In this document: piece by piece, positions 1-8,971 of the stretch
Position numbering within the stretch: position 1 is the first letter of the stretch
Layout: every line of letters starts with the position of its first letter
Assembly: GCF_028289625.1 (NCBI RefSeq)
Contig: NZ_JANQOM010000029.1
Span: 1 to 57,751, forward strand
DNA: 57,751 nt
Direction: 5' to 3'
DNA from: Winogradskyella sp.
Lineage (GTDB): Bacteria > Bacteroidota > Bacteroidia > Flavobacteriales > Flavobacteriaceae
Position numbers and translations under genes: made by a program
The notes under the pieces: model-generated
Told to the model about the DNA's origin: nothing
Seen by the model: only the letters and a program-made list of their open reading frames with translations
Database searches by the model: none

Positions 1-2
1 AC

Positions 3-212
3 GGAATACAAGATTTATTTGTCGACTACCTATTTGCTCCGTTTGATGCTTTAAGGGCATTTGAATTGGAAAATTGGTTTGGCGCCAACATTATGTCATG
101 GATTTTTATGCTTATTGGTTTTGTTGCTTTTATTTATTGGATGATGCAATTGGCCAAGTATAATGCTAACAATGAAGAGGATAAAAGTGTAACTGCACAC
201 TCTTATCTTTAG
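3..212 (+). CDS. DUF6341 family small membrane protein, 5' end missing
   Basis: The last 69 codons of a gene that begins before the window. The visible protein has an acidic, aromatic N-terminal part containing DYLFAPFDALRAFELENW, one membrane segment (about visible residues 33-52, ending IYWMMQL) and a polar tail ending TAHSYL. This pattern matches, from memory, the roughly 70-residue DUF6341 family of Flavobacteriaceae, whose function is unknown. It converges on purD with only 3 bases between the two stop codons. The missing start should lie only a few codons upstream, since family members are barely longer than what is seen. Family call is from recall, not a search. Confidence 0.7.
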   Translation, partial: GIQDLFVDYLFAPFDALRAFELENWFGANIMSWIFMLIGFVAFIYWMMQLAKYNANNEEDKSVTAHSYL

Positions 213-215
213 GAT

Positions 216-1487
216 TTAAAGATCAAAACCGATATCCTTGCGATAATACATCTTATCGAAACATAGTAAATCTATGCTTTGATAAGATTTTTTTATGGCT
301 TCTTCATAGTCTGTTCCATAAGATGTAACTGCCATTACACGTCCACCTGAGGTTACTACTTTTCCATCTCGGGATTTAGCACCAGCATGAAAAACAATAG
401 ATTCTTTAACGTCATCCAAACCAAAAATTTCCTTGTCCTTTTCATAAGCTTCAGGATAACCACCTGACACTAACATAATGGTTGTTGCTGCACGTTCTTC
501 AATATCGAGCTCTATTTCGGATAATGTACCATTAGACATAGCATTAAAGATTTCAACCAAATCGTTTTTTAATCTAGGCAAAACGACTTCAGTCTCAGGA
601 TCTCCCATTCTTACGTTATACTCAATCACTTTTGGGTCATCCCCAACTTTTATTAAGCCAATAAAGATGAACCCAACATAGGGCAAATTATCTTTTTGTA
701 AACCTTCAACTGTTGGTTTAACGATTTGGTTTTCTATCTTATCTAAAAATTCTTTTGAAGCAAAAGGAACAGGAGATACAGCTCCCATACCTCCTGTATT
801 TAAACCAGTATCTCCTTCACCAATACGCTTGTAATCTTTGGCGGTTGGTAGTATCTTATAGTCTTTACCATCAGTTAAAACAAAACAGCTTAATTCTATA
901 CCATCTAAAAATTCCTCAATAACCACTTTGGTGCTCGCCTTACCAAATTTAGCATCAACCAACATGTCTTTTAATTCCACTTTTGCCTCTTCAATGTCCT
1001 TAATGATAAGTACCCCTTTGCCCGCAGCTAGTCCATCGGCTTTTAATACATATGGTGGTTCCAAGGTTTCTAAAAATTGATAACCTTCTTCAATATTAGC
1101 CTTGGTAAAACTCTGATAGGCTGCTGTTGGTATATGATGACGTTTCATGAATTCTTTTGCAAATTCTTTACTCCCTTCTAATTCTGCAGCTGCCTTTTGT
1201 GGTCCGATTACGGAAACACCCTTTAAGTGTTCGTCCTGTAGAAAATAATCATGTATGCCTTGTACCAAAGGATCTTCAGGACCAACAACAACAATTTCAA
1301 TATTATTAGTAATGACTGTTTTTTTAATCCCTTCAAAATCTGTCACTGAGATGTTGAGATTAGTCGCAATTGATGCTGTTCCAGAATTTCCTGGGGCCAC
1401 AAAAAGGGAATTACAAAGCTCGCTTTGTGCTATTTTCCATGCAAATGTGTGCTCCCTTCCTCCTGAGCCAAGTACTAAAATATTCAT
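216..1487 (-). CDS. purD: Phosphoribosylamine--glycine ligase (GARS)
   Basis: Catalyses the ATP-dependent joining of glycine to 5-phosphoribosylamine, the second step of de novo purine synthesis, in the cytoplasm. The N-terminal domain starts with LVLGSGGREH (residues 4-13), followed by the ATP-grasp domain with DGLAAGKGV and NTGGMGAVSP, and YNVRMGDPETEVVLPRL near the metal site. The length of 423 residues is normal. The reading frame continues 7 codons further upstream, but the start at 1487 is preferred because the protein then begins MNILVLGSGG as in the family. A TAnnTTTG box 18 bases upstream of this start fits a dedicated promoter. No other pur genes are adjacent. Confidence 0.96.
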   Translation of the reverse strand: MNILVLGSGGREHTFAWKIAQSELCNSLFVAPGNSGTASIATNLNISVTDFEGIKKTVITNNIEIVVVGPEDPLVQGIHDYFLQDEHLKGVSVIGPQKAAAELEGSKEFAKEFMKRHHIPTAAYQSFTKANIEEGYQFLETLEPPYVLKADGLAAGKGVLIIKDIEEAKVELKDMLVDAKFGKASTKVVIEEFLDGIELSCFVLTDGKDYKILPTAKDYKRIGEGDTGLNTGGMGAVSPVPFASKEFLDKIENQIVKPTVEGLQKDNLPYVGFIFIGLIKVGDDPKVIEYNVRMGDPETEVVLPRLKNDLVEIFNAMSNGTLSEIELDIEERAATTIMLVSGGYPEAYEKDKEIFGLDDVKESIVFHAGAKSRDGKVVTSGGRVMAVTSYGTDYEEAIKKSYQSIDLLCFDKMYYRKDIGFDL

Positions 1488-1505
1488 GATTTCATTTTGT
1501 TTGGG

Positions 1506-1537
1506 CAAAAATAATTGGTTTTGATTTGAAAAAACAA
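1506..1537 (-). promoter_or_regulatory. Putative purD promoter
   Basis: Read on the minus strand, a TTG (1535-1537) is followed after 21 bases by TATTTTTG (1506-1513). This matches the Bacteroidota promoter form with a -33 TTG and a -7 TAnnTTTG box. The purD start lies 18 bases downstream of the box. Assignment is by pattern only. Confidence 0.5.
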
Positions 1538-1572
1538 TTAATTTACAGAAACCTTTTTAGGGCTTAAAAATC

Positions 1573-2883
1573 TTGCGACTCTTCGATTTATCTCTCAAAA
1601 TAAATGGCTTTGCTATTGACAAGGCAAAAGAGGTCTTATCTGATATTCAAGCGCAAACTGATCTTGAATTCAACAACTACATTACTGCTAAAAAAAAGGA
1701 TATTATTTCTTTCCATTTGAAGCATAATACATTTTATAAATCTTTTGCTAAAACTTCTAATGTAGAAGATTGGAATTCTATTCCTGTTATGACCAAACGC
1801 CATTTACAACAGCCCTTAGAAAAACGCCTAAGTGATGGATACCAACAAAAAAAGGTCTACATTAATAAGACATCTGGCAGTTCTGGAGATCCTTTTATCT
1901 TTGCTAAGGATAAGTGGTGTCATGCCTTAACTTGGGCGGAAATTATTAATCGGTTTTCGTGGTATGATATCGACTTTAACACCTCGAGCCAAGCCAGGTT
2001 TTACGGTATCCCTTTAGATAAAAAAGGCTATTATAAAGAACGCTTCAAAGATTGGTTAAGTAATCGTTATCGGTTCTCGGTTTTTGATCTAAGTGATGCA
2101 GCGTTTTCAAGAGCATTAAAGATATTTCGCTCTAGAAAATTTGAATATATAAATGGTTACACGAGTCCTATTGTTCAGTTTGCAAAATACCTTAAAAGGA
2201 ATAATATTGTTTTGAATACGGTTTGCCCAAGCCTTAAAGTTGCCATTGTTACCTCTGAAATGTTATTTGATGATGACAAAACCTTATTGAAAAAACAATT
2301 TGGCCTCCCAATTGTAAATGAGTATGGGGCTTCTGAATTAGATTTGATAGCCTTTCAGAATACTGAGGGTGAATGGCAAATTAATAGTGAAACCCTATAT
2401 GTTGAAATTTTAGATAATGAAGACCGCATTTTATCCCATGGTGAAGAAGGTAGAGTCGTTATAACATCACTTTACAATAAGGCACATCCATTTATAAGAT
2501 ATGATATTGGTGATATTGGTGTCTTGGATAAAAAAAGTTCCATGCGGAAGCCTATCTTAAAAAAATTGGTTGGTCGTACCAACGATATCGCAATTTTACC
2601 TAGCGGAAAGAAAGCTTCGGGATTAACGTTTTATTACATCACAAAAAGTGTTATTGAAAATGACGGTAACGTATCCGAATTTATTATCGAACAAGTTGCT
2701 ATAGATACTTTTGTTATAAAATTTGTTAGTCAGCAACCTCTATCATTGGATAAAAAAAGTGTTATTGCCAAGGCGATAGAGCAGTATTTAGAGGCCGGGA
2801 TTTCTATAACTTTTAAACGCGTTGACGTACTAGACCGTTCCACATCGGGTAAACTAAAACAATTTACATCTTACATTAATTAA
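1573..2883 (+). CDS. CapK-like adenylate-forming enzyme (phenylacetate-CoA ligase family) of the polysaccharide locus
   Basis: A 436-residue member of the ANL/PaaK-like superfamily. It shows the ATP-binding loop TSGSSGDPF (residues 100-108), a second core motif NEYGASELD (about 250-260) and the RYDIGDIG motif near 310, followed by a small C-terminal lid domain. Such CapK-type proteins recur in capsule and exopolysaccharide loci, where they are thought to activate a carboxylic acid for attachment to sugar; the substrate cannot be told here. The start is a TTG, because an in-frame TAG lies only five codons upstream (1558-1560) and no ATG intervenes. The glycosyltransferase gene follows after 4 bases, so the two are likely co-transcribed. 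Confidence 0.85.
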   Translation: MRLFDLSLKINGFAIDKAKEVLSDIQAQTDLEFNNYITAKKKDIISFHLKHNTFYKSFAKTSNVEDWNSIPVMTKRHLQQPLEKRLSDGYQQKKVYINKTSGSSGDPFIFAKDKWCHALTWAEIINRFSWYDIDFNTSSQARFYGIPLDKKGYYKERFKDWLSNRYRFSVFDLSDAAFSRALKIFRSRKFEYINGYTSPIVQFAKYLKRNNIVLNTVCPSLKVAIVTSEMLFDDDKTLLKKQFGLPIVNEYGASELDLIAFQNTEGEWQINSETLYVEILDNEDRILSHGEEGRVVITSLYNKAHPFIRYDIGDIGVLDKKSSMRKPILKKLVGRTNDIAILPSGKKASGLTFYYITKSVIENDGNVSEFIIEQVAIDTFVIKFVSQQPLSLDKKSVIAKAIEQYLEAGISITFKRVDVLDRSTSGKLKQFTSYIN

Positions 2884-2887
2884 GCCA

Positions 2888-4048
2888 ATGGAAGATCTAA
2901 TGATTATTACCAGTTATTTTCCGCCTGAGATTGGTGCGGCATCCAATCGCATATACCATTTGGCAGATGGTTTAAAGTCTAGCTATAATATTCATGTAGT
3001 AACTCCTCTACCCAATTACCCAACTGGAAAAATCTTTAAACCTTATAAAGGTAAGTTTAAATTAAAATCTGTGGAGAACGGTATCGCCGTTAGTCGGCTT
3101 TGGCTGTATGCTAGTAAATCTAAAAATAAGTTTCTACGGTTTTTTGCCATGCTATCATATAGTATTAGTTTGATTTTGTTCTTTATTTGGAACAAAATAC
3201 CAAGTAAGGTAATTATTCAATCCCCACCGCTATTGGTTGCTTTCACGTGTATCTTCTTTTTGAAATCAAAAAAACGAAAAGTGATACTTAACGTTAGTGA
3301 TTTATGGCCCAGTGCCGGCTTTGAACTTGGCGCTCTTAAAAAGAATTTTAGTTATAAACTTTTGAAAAGACTTGAGGCCTACAATTACAGAAATGCAAAT
3401 CTCATTTTAGGGCAGAGTAATGAAATACTAGCACATATCGAAAATATCACAGGGAAACCAAAACTCTTCCTCTATCGTAATTATCCAAATATTGATTTTA
3501 AAGATTTAAAAGACAATTCTTCAGATTCTAAAATTCTTAAGGTTGTTTACGCAGGCCTATTGGGTGTGGCTCAAGGTATTTTGAGACTTTGTGAAAATCT
3601 AAATTACGATAACATTGAGTTACATATTTATGGCTCAGGTTCTGAAGAAATGGATTTAAAATTATTTATCGACGCTAATAAACAACTCCCTGTTTTTTTT
3701 TATGGAAAAGTTGATAGGGAGACATTACATAAAGAATTACTAAAGTATGACTTAGCTATTATTCCTCTACTCAATAGGATATATGGTTCTGTTCCCTCTA
3801 AAATTTTTGAATATGCCAAATTAGGGTTGCCCATGTTATATTTTGGTGGTGGTGAAGGCGAAACCATCATTAGTGAAAACGAACTAGGGTGGATAGCAAA
3901 AGTAGGAAATTATGACCATCTAAACGCTGTCATTACATCAATAGACAAAACGGATATAACTCTAGACATAAAGAAAGAGGTTCAAGAAATGGCTCATAAA
4001 AGTTTTGACTTTGATTTACAACTAAGTAAGCTAAAAAAAGAGCTTTAA
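2888..4048 (+). CDS. Glycosyltransferase family 4 (WbuB-like)
   Basis: A 386-residue GT-B glycosyltransferase. The N-terminal domain begins MIITSYFPPEIGAASNR, typical of WbuB-like GT4 enzymes that use a glycine/proline loop for the acceptor lipid. The C-terminal domain carries VVYAGLLGVAQGI and the donor-binding region SVPSKIFEYAKLGLPMLYF near residue 300. A hydrophobic segment near residues 85-120 suggests membrane association. It probably adds a sugar to the undecaprenyl-linked intermediate of the locus; donor and linkage are unknown. Translation could start at 2888 or four codons later at the next ATG; 2888 is kept because it is closest to the preceding gene. It ends convergently, overlapping the priming transferase by 4 bases. 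Confidence 0.88.
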   Translation: MEDLMIITSYFPPEIGAASNRIYHLADGLKSSYNIHVVTPLPNYPTGKIFKPYKGKFKLKSVENGIAVSRLWLYASKSKNKFLRFFAMLSYSISLILFFIWNKIPSKVIIQSPPLLVAFTCIFFLKSKKRKVILNVSDLWPSAGFELGALKKNFSYKLLKRLEAYNYRNANLILGQSNEILAHIENITGKPKLFLYRNYPNIDFKDLKDNSSDSKILKVVYAGLLGVAQGILRLCENLNYDNIELHIYGSGSEEMDLKLFIDANKQLPVFFYGKVDRETLHKELLKYDLAIIPLLNRIYGSVPSKIFEYAKLGLPMLYFGGGEGETIISENELGWIAKVGNYDHLNAVITSIDKTDITLDIKKEVQEMAHKSFDFDLQLSKLKKEL

Positions 4049-5400
4049 TAGGCTTTATCTTCGCCTTTCACAGCATTAATGAAGGTCTGAGATATAATTC
4101 TAAGGTCTAAGAGCAAAGACCAGTTTTCGATATAAAATATATCATATTTAACCCTCCCAATAATATCTTTGTCCGTTTCTACTTCACCTCTAAACCCGCT
4201 GATTTGCGCTAATCCCGTTATTCCTGGTTTCACAAAATGTCTTACCATAAATTTATCTATTTTCTTTGCATACATATCAGTATGGCTAACCATGTGAGGT
4301 CTAGGGCCTACAACAGACATATCGCCAAATAGCACATTAAAAAATTGTGGCAGTTCGTCGATACTTGTTTTTCTTATAAACTTACCCACTTTAGTAACTC
4401 GTTGGTCTCCTCTTGTGGCTTGGTAAAGATGCGCATCCTTGTTAGGCGTCATAGATCTAAATTTATAGCAATCGAACTCCCTATAATTAAATCCGTTTCT
4501 TGACTGTTTAAAAAAGACTGGACCTTTTGATTCTAATTTAATCAGTATCGCAATTAAGGGGGTTAACCATGACAATATAAACACTATTACAACACTGGAG
4601 AACAAAATATCAAAACTGCGTTTTATAATCATATTCGCAGAATCTTCTAGAGGAATATTTCTTAATGTTAATATAGGTATATAGTCATAATATTCGTATC
4701 GAAGTTTTTTAGAATAAATCTCTTTACTGTCTGGAATGAATTTTAAAATTTTCAGGTTATTATCAGCAAAATCGACTATATCGGCAATCTGTGAGTTTGT
4801 AAGTTCTGAAATGGAGCAATAAATCTCATCAACTCCTTCGTTTAGAATAAACTCAAAACAATCATTTAACGATTGTTCTTTATTTCTGAAGCTATATGTT
4901 TTCTTATGTAAATAACCATACTCTGGATTTTTATTGAAGAATTTCTCCAAAGCTGAAGTCTTTTTATTGAGGCCGAAAATCACTGTTGATCTGTAATTGC
5001 CGCCAAAAGAAACTCTATATTTCTGTAGTAGATAATAAATCGCAAATTTGAAAATTGCAATCAGTAAAAAACAAAGTAATGTATATTTTACAATCGCCCT
5101 TGGATATATATGCATCTCATGGTATAAACCAGAAAATGCAAATACGAAAAGTAGAAATAAAACTAGCTGCCTGACTATTAGAGATAGAATATTTACAGGT
5201 CTTGTATATCTGTAGACCTCGTAAAATCTTGAGTAAATAGATAAAAGAACCCAGCCAACCGATATAAATGCAGAGAAAATTAGAGGGTCTTTACCTTGTA
5301 GAAGGTATAAAAATCCCATACCATTTATTATACTTAAATCAATTAAGTATGATATTGGCCTTAAGTATCCTGAATATCTTCCGTGTTTAAATAAGCTCAA
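4045..5400 (-). CDS. Polyprenyl-phosphate sugar phosphotransferase (WcaJ/WbaP type), priming enzyme
   Basis: Starts glycan assembly by moving a sugar-1-phosphate to undecaprenyl phosphate in the inner membrane. The 451 residues contain several N-terminal membrane segments, a soluble CoA-binding-like region (about 140-240), and the bacterial sugar transferase catalytic domain from about residue 258 (RSFDILFS), with CYKFRSM, RKTSIDELPQFFNVLFGDMS and VGPRPH, plus KPGITGLAQISGFRG near the C-terminus. The architecture is the full-length polyisoprenyl-phosphate hexose-1-phosphate transferase type. Which sugar is primed is not visible. It is followed upstream by ugd after a 117-base gap without a recognisable promoter, so they may share a transcript. 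Confidence 0.93.
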   Translation of the reverse strand: MSLFKHGRYSGYLRPISYLIDLSIINGMGFLYLLQGKDPLIFSAFISVGWVLLSIYSRFYEVYRYTRPVNILSLIVRQLVLFLLFVFAFSGLYHEMHIYPRAIVKYTLLCFLLIAIFKFAIYYLLQKYRVSFGGNYRSTVIFGLNKKTSALEKFFNKNPEYGYLHKKTYSFRNKEQSLNDCFEFILNEGVDEIYCSISELTNSQIADIVDFADNNLKILKFIPDSKEIYSKKLRYEYYDYIPILTLRNIPLEDSANMIIKRSFDILFSSVVIVFILSWLTPLIAILIKLESKGPVFFKQSRNGFNYREFDCYKFRSMTPNKDAHLYQATRGDQRVTKVGKFIRKTSIDELPQFFNVLFGDMSVVGPRPHMVSHTDMYAKKIDKFMVRHFVKPGITGLAQISGFRGEVETDKDIIGRVKYDIFYIENWSLLLDLRIISQTFINAVKGEDKAY

Positions 5401-5517
5401 ATCTTGAAACTAATTTGAATAGTGTTTATTATTAACCCAAAATAGTTACTAATAATTTAAAAACACATATGAAACATATTTTGTCAATTCTTCATAACTT
5501 TGATGAATAAATCAAGT

Positions 5518-6816
5518 TTATCTTCCGATGGAACTATATATAAAACCTTCTTTTTCCATATCTTCAAGATCATATAAATTTCTACCGTCAAAGATAACAT
5601 GATTGCTCATTAGCTCCTTCGCCTTATTGAAGTTAGGAGTTCTAAAAATACCCCACTCCGTACAAATCACTAAGGCTTCTGCATTTTCTAGTGTTTCATA
5701 CATGTTTTTAGAAAAACCTATTTTATCACCAAATTTGCGTTTTACGTTAGGCATAGCTTCAGGATCGAATGCTTTTACTTCTGCACCCTCTTTTAGCAAC
5801 TCGTCAATGACATAGAGCGATGGTGCTTCTCTAATATCATCAGTTTCGGGCTTAAACGCTAACCCCCAAACTGCTATCTTTTTTTCTTTTAGGTTATGAT
5901 TAAAATGGGCTTTAATTCTTGGTATTAAAATAGTCTTCTGTTTTTGATTGACTTTTATAACGGAGTCTAGGATTTTAAAATCATATCCAAAACCCTTCCC
6001 GGATTTATGAAGGGCTTTTACGTCTTTAGGAAAACATGAGCCGCCGTAACCAATTCCTGGAAATAAAAATCGTTTGCCTATTCTCGAGTCTGTACCCATA
6101 CCTATCCTTACTTTGTCTACATCAGCACCTACTTTCTCACAAAAATTAGCGATTTCATTCATAAAAGTAATTTTGGTCGCTAGAAAAGAATTAGCTGCAT
6201 ACTTGGTGAGTTCTGCAGACCTTTCGTCCATTATTATTATTGGATTACCCGATCTAACAAAAGGTTTATAAAGCTTTTTCATTATTTCAGTGGCTTTTTC
6301 AGAGCTAGAACCAATTACAATACGTTCTGGCTTTAAGAAATCGTCTACTGCAAAACCTTCTCTTAAAAATTCTGGGTTCGAAACCACATCAAATTCAACA
6401 TCTGTATTTTTAGCAATCGTCTCTTTTACTTTATCCGAAGTCCCTACAGGCACAGTACTTTTATCAATAATTACCTTGTAGCTTTTTATCATCTTGCCCA
6501 TATCATCTGCAACGCCCAAAATATATTTTAAATCTGCAGAACCGTCTTCATCTTCTGGGGTTGGTAGCGCCAAAAAAATGACATCGGCAAATTCCAGACC
6601 CTCAGCTAAGGATGTAGAAAATGTTAATCTTTGTGCTTTTATATTTCTTTCAAATAATACGTCTAAATGTGGTTCGTAAATGGGAACAACACCCGATTTC
6701 ATTTTCTTTACTTTTTGTTCATCAATGTCTACACACAGTACTTCATTGCCTGTTTCCGCTAAGCATGTGCCTGTTACCAAGCCTACATATCCAGTTCCTA
6801 TAACTGCTATCTTCAT
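5518..6816 (-). CDS. ugd: UDP-glucose/GDP-mannose dehydrogenase family protein, probably UDP-glucose 6-dehydrogenase
   Basis: NAD-dependent four-electron oxidation of a nucleotide sugar, most likely UDP-glucose to UDP-glucuronate, supplying an acidic sugar for the glycan. The 432 residues start with the Rossmann motif GTGYVGLVTGTCLAE, then NPEFLREG, and the catalytic cysteine in GIGYGGSCFPKDVKAL (about residues 255-270). The C-terminal UDP-binding domain contains WGLAFKPETDDIREAP. The size and the KPETDDIREAP form favour UDP-glucose dehydrogenase over UDP-ManNAc dehydrogenase. It lies 15 bases from the epimerase gene that precedes it on the same strand, pointing to one operon. Confidence 0.92.
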   Translation of the reverse strand: MKIAVIGTGYVGLVTGTCLAETGNEVLCVDIDEQKVKKMKSGVVPIYEPHLDVLFERNIKAQRLTFSTSLAEGLEFADVIFLALPTPEDEDGSADLKYILGVADDMGKMIKSYKVIIDKSTVPVGTSDKVKETIAKNTDVEFDVVSNPEFLREGFAVDDFLKPERIVIGSSSEKATEIMKKLYKPFVRSGNPIIIMDERSAELTKYAANSFLATKITFMNEIANFCEKVGADVDKVRIGMGTDSRIGKRFLFPGIGYGGSCFPKDVKALHKSGKGFGYDFKILDSVIKVNQKQKTILIPRIKAHFNHNLKEKKIAVWGLAFKPETDDIREAPSLYVIDELLKEGAEVKAFDPEAMPNVKRKFGDKIGFSKNMYETLENAEALVICTEWGIFRTPNFNKAKELMSNHVIFDGRNLYDLEDMEKEGFIYSSIGR

Positions 6817-6831
6817 TTTTTTAATTTTTTA

Positions 6832-7833
6832 TTATTTAAAATCTGATGGGGAAACCTTTTGCCAATGGTCGAGTGATTTTTCAAAATCATATTTAAAATT
6901 GAAACTGCTATTTATTAAGTACTCGGGTCTAATATTTGTTGGAAATCCAGCTTTTTTTACCCTAACAGGATGAATATCAGATTTTTTTCCTAATAATTTG
7001 AAAATAAATTGTGCTAAAAACGCAATAATTATTAAAATTTTCAATGGAATAGAATAAGTTGGTTTCTTATAATTAAATTTCTTTTTAATAATTTTTGTCA
7101 TTTCTTTTAAGTTGACAATAGGGTTTTCAGCGTAGTTGTACAAAATAAATTTATCCTCTTTATCCATAGTAAATAAAGCACTGTCAATTAAGCCGTAAAT
7201 ATAACCATATGCCTTCATAACATTGCCATTATTTGGTAAAATAAACATGCCTTTTTTTAATGCTCTAACCATTCTATAAATATTCCCTGGATCATTTGGC
7301 CCATAGATAACACTTGGTCTGACAATTATCAATCTTTTTCTATTATTAATGTCGTTAGATAGCCAATTTTTGTGTATCAGCTCTGCCATACTTTTTGATA
7401 TTCCATAAGGAGTTTCAGGATATAATGGGGATATCTCCGATCTTTGTTCTAAAGATTTACCATATGGTGCTATGCTACTGGTAAAATATATATTATTAAT
7501 ACCAAGTCTTTGGGCAAAGTCATTTATATTATTTGCTCCATTTATATTTGTGTCAAAATATTCTTGAGGCTGGTGCCCAGGCTCTCTGTGTATAGCTGCT
7601 AAGTTGAATATCCAAGAGTTGTCACTATCTATATTTTCATTAGGTAAATCTATTGGCTTCCTAACATCCAATTCAATATAGACAATTTTTTCTTTGTTAA
7701 TTTCACTATCAAAACCTAAAGGTTTTTTTATGTCGAGTATGTAATATTTATCATATCTGTTGAGTTCTAATAGTCTCTTAATTAAAAACCTAGCAATATA
7801 TCCCGATCCCCCAAATAAATAAGCTACTTTCAT
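6832..7833 (-). CDS. NAD-dependent epimerase/dehydratase (extended SDR) of the polysaccharide locus
   Basis: A 333-residue extended short-chain dehydrogenase. The NAD-binding loop is GGSGYIAR near the N-terminus, the serine region is TSSIAPYG, and the catalytic pair is YGISK (Tyr and Lys). The family includes nucleotide-sugar epimerases, dehydratases and reductases, so the reaction cannot be fixed. A hydrophobic stretch near residues 265-285 (ILIIIAFLAQFIF) is unusual for a soluble enzyme and suggests membrane association. It is the first gene of a probable operon with ugd. A TATTTTTG box (minus strand, 7855-7862) lies 21 bases before the start. Confidence 0.82.
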   Translation of the reverse strand: MKVAYLFGGSGYIARFLIKRLLELNRYDKYYILDIKKPLGFDSEINKEKIVYIELDVRKPIDLPNENIDSDNSWIFNLAAIHREPGHQPQEYFDTNINGANNINDFAQRLGINNIYFTSSIAPYGKSLEQRSEISPLYPETPYGISKSMAELIHKNWLSNDINNRKRLIIVRPSVIYGPNDPGNIYRMVRALKKGMFILPNNGNVMKAYGYIYGLIDSALFTMDKEDKFILYNYAENPIVNLKEMTKIIKKKFNYKKPTYSIPLKILIIIAFLAQFIFKLLGKKSDIHPVRVKKAGFPTNIRPEYLINSSFNFKYDFEKSLDHWQKVSPSDFK

Positions 7834-7854
7834 TTACTATTTCATAATTTAATG

Positions 7855-7874
7855 CAAAAATAGTTTTAATTTTG
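7855..7874. promoter_or_regulatory. Back-to-back putative promoters between the epimerase and a glycosyltransferase gene
   Basis: On the minus strand TATTTTTG (7855-7862) points to the epimerase, and on the plus strand TAATTTTG (7867-7874) points to the glycosyltransferase, with only four bases between the boxes. Both match TAnnTTTG. No convincing -33 element is seen for either. The plus-strand box is only 5 bases from its ATG, which would give a transcript with almost no leader. Confidence 0.4.
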
Positions 7875-7879
7875 TTCCT

Positions 7880-8971
7880 ATGAAAAAATTAAAAGTGCTT
7901 CACATTTCTGAGACTTTTGCCGCAGGGGTTTATACATATATTAAGGACATTTGTGAGTTTTTTGATGAAATAGAAACGGTTGAATCTTACGTTATTTATA
8001 GTGGTATACGAAAAGGTACAAACAGAGATAAGTTTTCTAAAGATTTCTCGAAAAATGTTACTCTGATTGAAGTTAGAATGGAACGAGAAATATCCCCATT
8101 AAAGGACTTTAAAAGCACTTACAAACTTATTAAAACTATCAGAAAGATTAGCCCTGATGTTATACATTTACATTCTTCAAAAGCTGGTGTAATTGGGAGG
8201 GTTGCTTCGAAGTTTTACCCCATGGCAAAAGTGTATTATACTCCTAACGGTTATTCTTTCCTCAGGGAGGATGTTTCACCATCAAAGAAAAAATTTTTTA
8301 AAATTATTGAAGGTATTACAAACAAATTATTTGGAGGGGTTACAGTTGCGTGTGGGGATACAGAATATGAATACGCAAAAACAATAGGCCCTGCCTTATT
8401 GGTTAGAAATGGTGTTAATATAGACGAGGTTTATGCTCATAAACTAGAAAAGCAAATTAATAAAGGTGTCTTTGTTGTAGGAACAATGGGGCGCCTTAGC
8501 CCTCAAAAGAATCCTAGGCTATTCAATGAAATAGCCCTGCTAAATCCAAACATCAGATTTATTTGGATTGGTGATGGCGAATTAAGAAATGAGGTTTCCT
8601 CAAAAAATATAGAAGTTACAGGCTGGAGGCCAAGAGAAGAGGCTCTTAAAAGTGTAAATGAATTTGATATTTACTTACAAACTTCCTTGTGGGAAGGCCT
8701 ACCTTTTACCATTATCGAAGCAATGGTCTTAGGTAAACCAATCATCGCCAACAATGTCATCGGTAATAAAGATGCCGTGGAGAACAATTATAACGGTTTT
8801 TTATGTAATTCCATTGAGGAATTTGTAACTGCAATAAATAAAATTCAAAGCAATTTCGATTTAAAACAAGAAATGTCTATTAATTCTAAGACTAGAGCAA
8901 ACAAATTGTTTGACAGAGATGAGAATTTCAAAATTTTGCAGCAAATATATTTTGATAGTTCAAAATCATGA
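7880..8971 (+). CDS. Glycosyltransferase family 4
   Basis: A 363-residue GT-B glycosyltransferase resembling the WfgS/CapM-like group. The N-terminal acceptor domain contains VLHISETFAAGVYTYI and IHLHSSKAGVIGR; the C-terminal donor domain contains GTMGRLSPQKNPRLF (about residue 200) and the E-x7-E type motif in EGLPFTIIEAMVLGKPII, whose two glutamates bind the nucleotide sugar. It is the only plus-strand gene between 5 and 27 kb and converges on the next gene with a 6-base overlap. It probably extends the repeat unit of the glycan; donor and linkage cannot be read. Confidence 0.88.
   Translation: MKKLKVLHISETFAAGVYTYIKDICEFFDEIETVESYVIYSGIRKGTNRDKFSKDFSKNVTLIEVRMEREISPLKDFKSTYKLIKTIRKISPDVIHLHSSKAGVIGRVASKFYPMAKVYYTPNGYSFLREDVSPSKKKFFKIIEGITNKLFGGVTVACGDTEYEYAKTIGPALLVRNGVNIDEVYAHKLEKQINKGVFVVGTMGRLSPQKNPRLFNEIALLNPNIRFIWIGDGELRNEVSSKNIEVTGWRPREEALKSVNEFDIYLQTSLWEGLPFTIIEAMVLGKPIIANNVIGNKDAVENNYNGFLCNSIEEFVTAINKIQSNFDLKQEMSINSKTRANKLFDRDENFKILQQIYFDSSKS

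Noticed and set aside
3243..3258. CACGTG core resembling parS in a glycosyltransferase gene
   Set aside because: Only the inner bases match; arms are not the TGTT/AACA form.
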